In this document: piece after piece, positions 31,972-39,579 of the stretch
Layout of the letters: every line of letters starts with the position of its first letter
Position numbering within the stretch: the stretch's first letter is position 1
From: Thermus hydrothermalis
Lineage (GTDB): Bacteria; Deinococcota; Deinococci; Deinococcales; Thermaceae
Assembly (NCBI RefSeq): GCF_022760925.1
Contig: NZ_JAKTNT010000021.1
Span: forward strand, 1 to 42,934
Length of the DNA stretch: 42,934 nt
Direction: 5' to 3'
The notes under the pieces: model-generated
What the model saw: the letters and a program-made list of their open reading frames with translations, nothing else
Told to the model about the DNA's origin: nothing
Database searches by the model: none
Position numbers and translations under genes: made by a program

Positions 31972-32429
31972 GGGAAGAGGCGGTCCGCCACCTCCCCGTG
32001 GACATCGCCTTCCTCTGCGGCCTCTACGATCCCGTCCCCATAGAGGACGCAGAGCACCCCGCCCTCCTCCCCTCCGACTTCCTCCTGCAAAAGGGGGACG
32101 AGGCCAGCTACGCCCGCATCCGGGAGAGGCTCATCCCCTTCCTGGGCCTCTACGAGCGCCGGGTGGCCTACCTGGCCCCGCCCGCCTACCGGGAGGCGGT
32201 GAAGGGGCTCCCTGTCCCCCGGGGGTTCTTGGCCGGGCGGGTGAGGGCCTCCAACCTCTCCATCCTCCTGGATACCGCGGTTTTCATCGCCACCGCCTTC
32301 GCCGGCACGGGAGCGCCCCTTCTCCCCCTCATAGGGAGCCAAGCCGCGGTGAAATTCCCCACGAGCCTGTTCCTCATCCCGCTCCTCTACCACATCCGAG
32401 CTTCCCTCAAAGAAGCTCAAGCGGGCTGA
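31960..32429 (+). pseudogene. 5'-truncated protein of unknown function
   Basis: Real coding text seems to begin near 31970 with REEAVRHLPVDIAFLCGLYD and runs through PSDFLLQKGDEASYARIRER, FLGLYERRVAYLAPPAYREA, and LLDTAVFIATAFAGTGAPLL to TGA 32427. No start codon with a ribosome site fits; the upstream sequence is the opposite-strand helicase. The C-terminal third is hydrophobic. No family is recognised. Confidence 0.5.
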
Positions 32430-32503
32430 GGCTCAAGCTCCTCTTCCCGGCGAGGGGGAGCTTCCCAAGCGCGGGAAAAGCGCTATCCTCTTCTTAGGGA
32501 CTG

Positions 32504-32525
32504 GGCCCGGGGCATACCCCGGGCC
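32504..32525. terminator. GC-rich hairpin
   Basis: GGCCCGGGG and CCCCGGGCC form a 9-bp perfect stem with loop CATA. It lies 75 nt after the preceding plus-strand gene end. There is no T run, so termination is only probable. Confidence 0.45.
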
Positions 32526-32565
32526 TAGTACGCTCAGGCCGCACCGCCAACCACGGGAAGAAAGG

Positions 32566-32828
32566 ATGATGATAGAACCGGCGGCCAAACGGGCCATGGA
32601 AGCGGGGGCGGAGGTTTCCGTTTTCCTCTACCTCAACCCCAGATCGTCGCCCGCCTCCCAGACCGCTTCCGCCTGGTAATCCTCCCGCTAGACGATCCTG
32701 ACGCCATGGCCTGGTCCCTTGACCGGGGTCTGGGCGAGGAGCCCGCCGTTTACGCCCTCACGCGAGAAGGGAAGGTGGTGGCCCTCCTGACCCCCAAGGG
32801 CCCCATCGCCGTGAAAAACCACCCTTAG
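32566..32828 (+). pseudogene. Small unknown protein with one frameshift
   Basis: The frame starts MMIEPAAKRAMEAGAEVSVF at ATG 32566, 3 nt after GG in AAAGG. After LYLNP (near 32640) it must shift one base to give QIVARLPDRFRLVILPLDDP, AWSLDRGLGEEPAVYALTRE and GPIAVKNHP with TAG at 32826. The repaired product would have about 87 residues. No family is recognised. The next gene starts 18 nt later. Confidence 0.5.
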
Positions 32829-32846
32829 GGCGGGGAAGGGGCTGCC

Positions 32847-33668
32847 ATGCTGAACTGGCAAGAGCGGAAAAGGGAAATCCTCAATGCCATCCAGAGGGAA
32901 GGGAAGAAGAACCTCCTCCCCGATGAGCTCCTCCACTTCCTCCTCGAGGGGGCCAAGAGGGCCCTGGAGCGCTTTCCCCTGGCGGGGTGGGTGGAGGTGC
33001 ATGGGCGAGTGAGCGCGCATGACGCCAATGGGACCCTCGCCAGGGCCTCCTAGATAGGCCCCTACGTATCCGTGGGCGTCCCGGCTGTGCTGGTCGGGGG
33101 TACCCTAGACCCCAGCGCCCTCCGCTTCCGCCTCCCGGAAAACACCCACGAGGCCCGCCGAGAAAACCCCCTCCGCAGGGACCTCTTTTGGGAGCGGTGG
33201 GCTTCTCGGAGCAAGCGGGGGACGCGCCACCTTTTTGGCCTGAGCGGGGAGATCTGGTCGGGCCTCCTGAGGTCCGCGATTTTCGCCAACGGCCTCGTCT
33301 TCCGGTGGGAGCCCGGGGAAAAGCTCTGGCGGGGCTACCGCTACCACGAGTTGCCGCCCTACTCCCTCCAGGGCAATCCCGTGCCCTTCTACCTGGCCAT
33401 CCCCGAGTGGACCTTCACCAAAGGCTTCCCGCCGAAGGTCCTGGCGCCGGGCGACCCGGTGGCGGTGCAGGCGGCCGCGGTTTCTCCCCAAGAGAAACGC
33501 CTGCTCACCGCGCTCCACGATAGGGTGCCTTGGCCTAGAGAGATGAAGATCCTTCACAAACTGGCCAAAGCCCTCCGCTTGCCCGAACTGCCGGAGGCCC
33601 TCGAGGCGGGGGACCCAGACGCCTTGGAGGAGGCCAGGGCCAGGGCTTTGGTCCTCCACCTGGGGTGA
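32847..33668 (+). pseudogene. Unknown 273-residue protein broken by one amber codon (fullest of three copies)
   Basis: ATG 32847 begins MLNWQERKREILNAIQREGK, then ALERFPLAGWVEVHGRV and TLARAS, followed by TAG at 33051-33053. The same frame goes on without another stop as IGPYVSVGVPAVLVGG, RFRLPENTHEARRENPLRRD LFWERWAS, FYLAIPEWTFTKGFPPKVLA and KLAKALRLPELPEALEAGDP to TGA 33666. The decayed copy at 20770-21253 has TGG where this one has TAG. A start at GTG 33072 could give a 198-residue piece. The protein looks cytoplasmic; no family is recognised. A third copy, only the tail, is at 36521-36608. Confidence 0.65.
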
Positions 33669-33681
33669 GGGCCCCTCGGGT

Positions 33682-34568
33682 TTGGGCCCCAGGAGAACTT
33701 TGGAGGAGGTGGAGCTCCTCCTCGGCTTGGAAGAAGGCTACAGCGCCGCCCTTTCCCTCTCCGCCCTCTGGCGGGAGGCCCAGGACCTCCTCTCCCTCAT
33801 GGGGGGAAAGCGGCGCCTGGAGGTGCGGTACCTGCCCGGAAGCCACAGCAAGCTCTACCTCCTGGAAGGCCCCGCGGGGGTGCGCACGGTTTTCGGGAGC
33901 CTGAACCTTTCCCTGAACGCCTGGACGGGGGAACAGGCCGAGATCGCTGCCTTCTCGGACCCGAGGTCCCTCCACGCCACCTCACCGAGGAGAACCGCCT
34001 GGCCCAGGTGGTGAAAGGGGTAGGGGACGACCCTGGAGTGCGCCGGGCCCTCGTCCTCACCGCCAACCTGGAGCACTTCAGAAGCGAGGAGCAGATCCTG
34101 CGCCGGTCCTGGTTCGTCCCCTTCGAGCACCTCCCCCAAGGGGTAGCCTCCACCGACCTCGAGGACCTCCTCAAGACCGTCCGCCCCGACTTGCTCCTCC
34201 TCTTCCTGAAGGAGGCTTTCCCTACCCCCGAAGCGATGGCTGCCCTTCTCCACGCCAAAGACCCCCTCGCCCCCGAGGAGCCTAACGGGGACTACCGGGC
34301 CCACCTCCTCGCCCGCTGGCGCAACCTCTACCACACGCAGCGGGAGCTGTTCCGGGAGATCCAGGCCCCCGACATCGCCACCGGCAGAGTCATCCCCTGC
34401 TTCGTGGTGGACAAGGAACGGGCGGGCTTTCTCGTGCCCCTCCAGTCCTTCGACAACGGCTTCAGCGGGAACGGCCAGGCCTTCCTCCTGAAAAAGGAAG
34501 CCTTCCTTCAGGCCATCGGGGAGGCGAAGCCCTGGTGGCGAAGGAGGATCGCGTGGTGGAAGGGGTGA
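33682..34568 (+). pseudogene. Phospholipase D-like (PLD) nuclease with a frameshift
   Basis: The first frame has EVRYLPGSHSKLYLLEG and VRTVFGSLNLSLNAWTGEQA EIAAF, the HxK...S.N pattern of one PLD catalytic motif, typical of NucT-like and defence nucleases. Near 33962 it must shift by one base to continue as HLTEENRLAQVVKGVGDD, ANLEHFRSEEQILRRSWFVP and FVVDKERAGFLVPLQSFDNG to TGA 34566. Only one HxK motif is seen, and the front half of the domain is short, so the N-terminus may also be lost. TTG 33682 or 33700 are weak starts. Confidence 0.55.
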
Positions 34569-34662
34569 ACGAAGCGATGGCGGGCCCGTACTTGGAGGGA
34601 CTAGAGGAAATAACGGGGGGAAGTGGTGTCAGGTGCTAGTCTAATGAACAAGAGGTGAAGAC

Positions 34663-36414
34663 ATGGGACCAATGTGGCGCTCGGTTGCACATAGGTTGGT
34701 GGTCTTTTTGGCTGGAAGTTTAGCCCTTACGGTACAAGCCCAGGGCGGTGGAGGCGTGGGGGATACCCCCCTGCCGGGTGCGGGACAGGTATGGCGGACG
34801 GTATCCACCCGGCTTCACGCCGTCGCCTACGGCGGGGGCCGTTTCGTGGCGGTCGGGTGGGGTGGTACCGCCCTCATCTCCACAGATGGCGTGAACTGGG
34901 TATCCACGCCCTTGGGAACGGCGGCTCTTCTCATGGGCGTTACCTACGGCAACGGTCATTTCGTGGCGGTGGGGTTAGGCGGTACAATCCTTACTTCCAG
35001 GGACGGAACGAACTGGTCTCCCGCGAGGTTGGGGCTGATAAGGGCAAAGGGCTTCAACGGCGTTGCCTACGGTAGAAATGGGTTTGTGGCGGTGGGGTTT
35101 GACGGTGCCATCTTCTTCTCCCCGAACGGGATGGACTGGTTCTCCGTGCGTTCGCAGACGACCAACAGCCTCAACTCCGTTACCTACGGCGACGGTCGTT
35201 TCGTAGCGGTGGGGGAAAATGGCACTATCCTCGTTTCCCCAAACGGAACAAGCTGGCTTCCCGTGAAATCGGGGACAACGAGCCATCTCAACGCTATTGC
35301 CTACGGTGACGGCCGTTTTGTGGCGGTAGGACCCAGGGACACCATCCTCACCTCCACAAACGGGACGGACTGGACCCCCGCACGTTTGGAAACGCCAAGC
35401 TACTTCACTAACGTCACCTACGGCGGGGGTTGGTTCGTCGCGGTAGGGATTCTCGGCACCATCTTTGTTTCCCCGGATGGGGTGAACTGGACCCGTGTGC
35501 GGTTTGGGATGGGGAATTCCCTTTTTGGCCTCACCTATGGCGGGGGCCGCTTCGTGGCGGTAGGAGCAGGTACCAGCATCCTCGTTTCTCCGGACGGAGC
35601 GAGCTGGGTTTCCGTTGGGGTGGCAACAACAGACTTCCTCGAAAGCGTCGCCTACGGCGAAGGTCGCTTCGTGGCGGTTGGGTTTGGTGGTGCCAGCATC
35701 CTGGTTTCCCCGGACGGAGAAAACTGGGCCTCTGTGGGTACATGGGCAAACGGCCTTCGGGGTGTCACCTACGGCGGGGGCCGCTTCGTGGCGGTAGGAA
35801 AGGACGGCGCCATCCTCGTTTCCTCAGATGGAACAAACTGGATTTCTGTGAGTTCGGGGACGGCGCACCACCTCAACGCTGTTGCCTACGGCGGTAGTCG
35901 CTTCGTAGCGGTCGGGGAAGGTGGCACCATCCTCATCTCCCCGGACGGGATGAACTGGGCTCCCGCCCGTTCAGAAACAGAAAAGGACCTCAATGGGGTT
36001 GCCTACGGCGAAAACCGCTTCGTAGCGGTAGGAAATGATGGTGTCATCCTCGTTTCCCCTGACGGAACCGGCTGGCTCCCTGCGAGCTCGGGAACGGCAA
36101 ACCGCCTCAACGCCGTAACCTATGGCGGTAGTCGCTTCGTGGCGGTCGGGGATAAGGGCACCGTCCTCACTTCCACAAATGGGGTGAGCTGGACCCACGC
36201 ACGTTCAGAAACGACGAGGAACCTCAATGGTGTCACCTACACCGGGGAGCACTTCGTGGCAGTAGGCCAAATCGGTACCATCCTCGTTTCCCCAGGCGGA
36301 GCGAGTTGGTTTCCTGTGAATTCAGGAGTGCTAAGCCCCCTCAAAGCCGCCGCCTACGGTGGAGGCCGGTTCGTGGTGGTGGGGGAAGATGGCACCATCC
36401 TCGTTTCTCCCTAG
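34663..36414 (+). CDS. Secreted protein with 14 propeller-type repeats
   Basis: A 583-residue exported protein. The signal peptide is MGPMWRSVAHRLVVFLAGSL ALTVQA. After it come 14 repeats of about 39 residues of the form LNxVxYGxGRFVAVGxxGTI LxSxDGxxW. The last one ends after ILVSP and lacks the final W strand, while the N-terminus before repeat 1 has QVWRTVS, which could supply it (a velcro closure). Fourteen repeats suggest two seven-bladed propellers; this is inference. ATG 34663 follows GAGGTG at 5 nt. Two other places in the window carry related sequence (13035-13589 and 23188-23266). Confidence 0.85.
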   Translation: MGPMWRSVAHRLVVFLAGSLALTVQAQGGGGVGDTPLPGAGQVWRTVSTRLHAVAYGGGRFVAVGWGGTALISTDGVNWVSTPLGTAALLMGVTYGNGHFVAVGLGGTILTSRDGTNWSPARLGLIRAKGFNGVAYGRNGFVAVGFDGAIFFSPNGMDWFSVRSQTTNSLNSVTYGDGRFVAVGENGTILVSPNGTSWLPVKSGTTSHLNAIAYGDGRFVAVGPRDTILTSTNGTDWTPARLETPSYFTNVTYGGGWFVAVGILGTIFVSPDGVNWTRVRFGMGNSLFGLTYGGGRFVAVGAGTSILVSPDGASWVSVGVATTDFLESVAYGEGRFVAVGFGGASILVSPDGENWASVGTWANGLRGVTYGGGRFVAVGKDGAILVSSDGTNWISVSSGTAHHLNAVAYGGSRFVAVGEGGTILISPDGMNWAPARSETEKDLNGVAYGENRFVAVGNDGVILVSPDGTGWLPASSGTANRLNAVTYGGSRFVAVGDKGTVLTSTNGVSWTHARSETTRNLNGVTYTGEHFVAVGQIGTILVSPGGASWFPVNSGVLSPLKAAAYGGGRFVVVGEDGTILVSP

Positions 36415-36520
36415 CCGGACCCCCTGTACGCCACCGACAACCAAGAACGACCTGACCCGCTCCCTTAAGCAGAAGGAAGCGGACAGAGGGAATAGCCCTC
36501 GAGGACCAAGGAGGGTCTTC

Positions 36521-36608
36521 AGCCCTCGAGGTGGGGGACCCGAAGGCGGTGGAAGAAGTGAAAGCCAGGGCGCTGATAATGAGGCTGAGGCGATGCGGGA
36601 GGCGGTGA
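36521..36608 (+). pseudogene. Tail of a third copy of the gene at 32847
   Basis: The frame reads ALEVGDPKAVEEVKARALIM RLRRCGRR to TGA 36606, matching EALEAGDPDALEEARARALVL of the fuller copy. The rest of the copy is missing. The hairpin repeat follows 4 nt later, as in copy 1. Confidence 0.6.
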
Positions 36609-36612
36609 GAGT

Positions 36613-36659
36613 GTCTTGCCTCCACGGTACTGATAAGAAAACGGTCGTGGGGGCAAGAC
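36613..36659. repeat. Hairpin repeat, copy D
   Basis: GTCTTGCCTCCACG and CGTGGGGGCAAGAC pair except for one T-G position, with a longer loop. It belongs to the same family as 18736-18780 and 21259-21313. Confidence 0.8.
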
Positions 36660-36876
36660 GCCCCGCCCCAAGCCCCAAAGCCTATTGGTTTAGTTTTCGC
36701 TTCCAGCGCCCTTCGGAAAATGCGAGGAGTCCAGGAGCGGGCGCTCGCCCGCCTAAAGGCGCACCCCCCAGCGGGTGGACGGGTGGCAGGAGATGGCGTG
36801 AGAAGGAAATGGGCGTCACGCAAAAACGACATTGGCTGACGGGATGCTCCGGTACCGTGGGCAGAAGGAGGTGCGC

Positions 36877-37032
36877 ATGACGGTGAAAAGGGAAAGGCTC
36901 CTCGAGGCGGCCCGGGATGCGGTAGCGGACTGATGGGTGGACGCATGAGACAGGCTCGTGGAGGTACAGGAGGCGCTGGACTACTTGGCGGACGAGGAGC
37001 TGGAAACCCTGCTAGGGGCCCTTAGAGAGTGA
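36877..37032 (+). pseudogene. Small gene with two in-frame TGA codons
   Basis: ATG 36877 follows AGAAGGAGG. The frame reads MTVKRERLLEAARDAVAD, TGA, WVDA, TGA, then DRLVEVQEALDYLADEELET LLGALRE and TGA 37030. Both inner TGAs could come from CGA or TGG by one change. The 51-residue product would be a helical acidic protein. No family is recognised. Confidence 0.5.
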
Positions 37033-37479
37033 GGATATAGATAGCGCGGGGAAACTGGTACGGGCAGCGTGCGAAAGGGCCGGGGTAAGCCTCTACTGAC
37101 GTACGGGCGCATGGGGGCGGTAAGGCGTAGGAGCCACCGCCCCCGCCTCAGGGGCCCGGAGCCCCCTCCGCAAACGCAAAGGCCTTCTTCGCGAAAGAGA
37201 GCTTTCGCGAAAATAAGGTATACCAAGCCCTGTTTGGAAAGCTGCAGGGTTTATTTCGCACGTTAACGCCCCCGTATGAAGAAAGGTGAGGCCTTGCCCC
37301 CCACCTAGCCTCGAGGCTCCCAACCTTGAGCGCTCGCCAGCGGCTAGTCCCCAGCCTTCAAGGGCTTAGCACGGATTCCTCCTTGGTCGTGGAAACCCCT
37401 GGTCAGGGAGAGCTCCCAAGAAAGAAGAATGGGCCCATGCTGCCCCAGATAGCCTCGTCCTTCTCCTCAGATTATTGGT
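37033..37479. other. 447-nt stretch without a gene
   Basis: No convincing frame is seen. TTCGCGAAAGAGAGCTTTCGCGAA at 37186-37209 is a strong inverted repeat (TTCGCGAAAG against CTTTCGCGAA with 4 bases between), followed by AATAAGGTATACC. It may be an operator or part of a lost promoter. Confidence 0.5.
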
Positions 37480-37485
37480 TAGAAT
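37480..37485 (+). promoter_or_regulatory. -10 element before the CAP lipoprotein gene
   Basis: TAGAAT lies 9 nt before ATG 37495, so the transcript would have a leader of only a few bases. No ribosome site fits in between. No clear -35 box is seen. Confidence 0.45.
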
Positions 37486-37494
37486 GTTGGGCAA

Positions 37495-38868
37495 ATGCGT
37501 AGGAGAAACCTCGCCCTCTTAGTCCTTCTTCTCACCCTCTCCGCCTGCGGTACCCTCAACCTGCCGGGCCTCGAGCCCAACCCGGTCTCCCTCCCCACCT
37601 CCTCCGAGCCCGTGGCCTACGTCAACCCCGGGAGCACCTACACCCTGACCCTCTCCCTGACGGAAACCAAAAAGTCCGTGGAAGTGCGGGTAGCCCTCGC
37701 TGACCCCTGCGCCAAGGGCACCACCAGTTGCCCCGGCTGGGACGCTAGCCGCTACCCCGGCGTGACCCACCCCACGGAGCCCGTGCGCCTGGACGGCACC
37801 CGGTCCCAGGCCACCCTCACCTTCGCCGTGGCCCCGGACGCCCTGCCCCAGGGGCCCTTCAAGTACGAGGTGGTGGTGCGGGACGAGGGGGGCAAGGAGT
37901 GGACCCTTCCCTTCTACCTGAAGATCCGGGACACCGAGGGCCGGTCCGCCCTCAAGGCCCTCAACGACTGGCGGACCCGGGCGGGGCTCCCCCCCGTCCA
38001 GGAGGACCCCGAGTGGAGCTGGCGGGGGTGGCTGCACAGCCGATACATGGTGCAAAGCTACCCGGACCGACGGCCACACGACGAGGACCTGTCCCAACCT
38101 TTCAGTACCCCTGAGGGAAAGGAAGCGGGGAAAAGGGGCAACGAATGGCTCCGGTTCTACCGCCTGAATGGGCAACCCGTGTTCCCCCCTGAGGAGCAAA
38201 CGGTCAATCGGTGGATCGCCGCGCCCTTCCACCGCTTCAACCTCATCTACCCCTGGCCCCTCACCGTGGGATCGGGTACTTACTGGGATGTCGGACCCTT
38301 GCCTGGCTATGGGGGCAGCTACGGGCGAAGCGGGAGCACCCTCCCGAACCTCTCCCTCTGGACGAGCGACAAGCCCACCCGGGAGGTTCTCTTCCCCAGC
38401 CCGGGAATGGTGGTTCCCCTGGACCGGTACATAGGAAGTGAGAACCCCAACCCCATCTACCCCTGCTCCAACCCCAGCGCTTCTCCCGAGCGCCCCTTCC
38501 TGACCCAGGAGGGCCTCACCTGGGACGACGGAAACGGAGTAGTGGTGACCCCCATCGGCTTCCCCATCACCGTGATGACCTTCGCCAAGATGGACACGAA
38601 GGTCCTGGAAGCCCGCCTCACCCGCACCTCCGACGGGGCCCTGAACCCCGTCTGCGCCTACGGGAGCCGGCAGTACTGGGAAAACCGCGAGTCCAGGCGG
38701 GAACAGGCAGTTAATGACTTAAAGGCCCACGGAGCCCTGGTCGTCATTCCCCACAAGCCCCTGACCCCGGGGGCGGAGTACGAGGTCTACGTGAGGGGGC
38801 AGATCGGGAGCGCCACCTGGGAGAAGACCTGGCGCTTCCGGGTGGACACCAACCTAGTCCCCCTTTGA
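37495..38868 (+). CDS. CAP (SCP/PR-1)-domain lipoprotein
   Basis: A 457-residue envelope protein. The lipobox LTLSAC puts the lipidated cysteine at residue 18. A beta-sandwich-like part (about 40-140) has an allergen/CAP domain behind it: ALKALNDWRTRAGLPPVQED, WRGWLHSRYMVQ, HDED and NRWIAAPFHRFNLIYP (about 145-265), matching the family's H and HxxNL-type positions. The C-terminal part (LKAHGALVVIPHKPLTPGAE YEVYV) looks like another beta domain. The exact role of bacterial CAP proteins is mostly unknown. Its end overlaps the end of the opposite gene by 15 nt. Confidence 0.8.
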   Translation: MRRRNLALLVLLLTLSACGTLNLPGLEPNPVSLPTSSEPVAYVNPGSTYTLTLSLTETKKSVEVRVALADPCAKGTTSCPGWDASRYPGVTHPTEPVRLDGTRSQATLTFAVAPDALPQGPFKYEVVVRDEGGKEWTLPFYLKIRDTEGRSALKALNDWRTRAGLPPVQEDPEWSWRGWLHSRYMVQSYPDRRPHDEDLSQPFSTPEGKEAGKRGNEWLRFYRLNGQPVFPPEEQTVNRWIAAPFHRFNLIYPWPLTVGSGTYWDVGPLPGYGGSYGRSGSTLPNLSLWTSDKPTREVLFPSPGMVVPLDRYIGSENPNPIYPCSNPSASPERPFLTQEGLTWDDGNGVVVTPIGFPITVMTFAKMDTKVLEARLTRTSDGALNPVCAYGSRQYWENRESRREQAVNDLKAHGALVVIPHKPLTPGAEYEVYVRGQIGSATWEKTWRFRVDTNLVPL

Positions 38869-39579
38869 AGAAGCCTTGAGGTACTGAACGCAGTAGGCTG
38901 CCCCCAGGGGGGAAAGGAGGGTGCAAGCCTCCAGGGCCTCCTGGGGATTCTCCCTATAGTGGGCCCGAAGGGCCGAGGCGATGCCGGAGGCGCAGAGGTC
39001 CGCTTCGTAAGGCGAGCAAAACTCCCAAGCGGCGGGGACGATCCTCTTCCCAAAGCGCTCCACCGCCTCCATGGCCGCCCCCGCGCGGCAATGGGCCAGG
39101 TATTCCCCCCTCCCCTCGGCGCAGACGCGGGCGGCGCTTTGGTTTTCCCCCTTCTCAAAGCCGCCCCTCGTGAAGGCGGCCCGGCCAACGTAGCGCGCGC
39201 AGGCCAGGGGGTCTGGAAGCTGGCCGCAAACGGTGAGGGGACGGGAAACCCCTTCCTCCAACAGCCGCAACCCCATGACTTCAGAGCACGCGCGGGCTGC
39301 TGGGCCTTGCAATCCGCGGCAAGGGGCCGTGGCATCCCCCACCAGAGGCCCCCGCAAATGGGCCCGGTAGTAGCCCCTAAGGCAAAGGAGCGCCTCGTCC
39401 CCCCTACAGACCGCCTGCGCCACGAAGGGCGGGAACACTCCCAGAGCCCGCCCCAGCTTCCAGGCGGGGAGGCCCGGCCCCGGGTGTCGGTAGGAGGCGA
39501 GGATGAAGCCGCCAAAGACAACGCCCGCCGCTAGGAGGAGGATGGAAAAAACCGCCAGGACCCTTTTGGCTACATGCAT
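38854..39579 (-). CDS. Membrane-anchored protein with 12 cysteines
   Basis: A 241-residue protein with one N-terminal membrane helix (VLAVFSILLLAAGVVFGGFI), the rest probably outside. The outer part has 12 cysteines in six pairs, spaced about 5-8 residues within each pair (AVCRGDEALLC, PCRGLQGPAARAC, TVCGQLPDPLAC, RVCAEGRGEYLAHC, EFCSPYEADLC, EACTLLSPLGAAYC). This suggests a row of helical hairpins each closed by a disulfide. ATG 39579 overlaps the HTTM gene stop, so both are made together. The neighbour's CxxC domain could help with the disulfides. No family is recognised. Confidence 0.75.
   Translation of the reverse strand: MHVAKRVLAVFSILLLAAGVVFGGFILASYRHPGPGLPAWKLGRALGVFPPFVAQAVCRGDEALLCLRGYYRAHLRGPLVGDATAPCRGLQGPAARACSEVMGLRLLEEGVSRPLTVCGQLPDPLACARYVGRAAFTRGGFEKGENQSAARVCAEGRGEYLAHCRAGAAMEAVERFGKRIVPAAWEFCSPYEADLCASGIASALRAHYRENPQEALEACTLLSPLGAAYCVQYLKASSKGD

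Noticed and set aside
33051-37032. Recoding of stop codons as a system
   Set aside because: TAA, TAG and TGA are all affected in different broken genes amid frameshifts and truncations, while large genes end normally; decay is the simpler cause.
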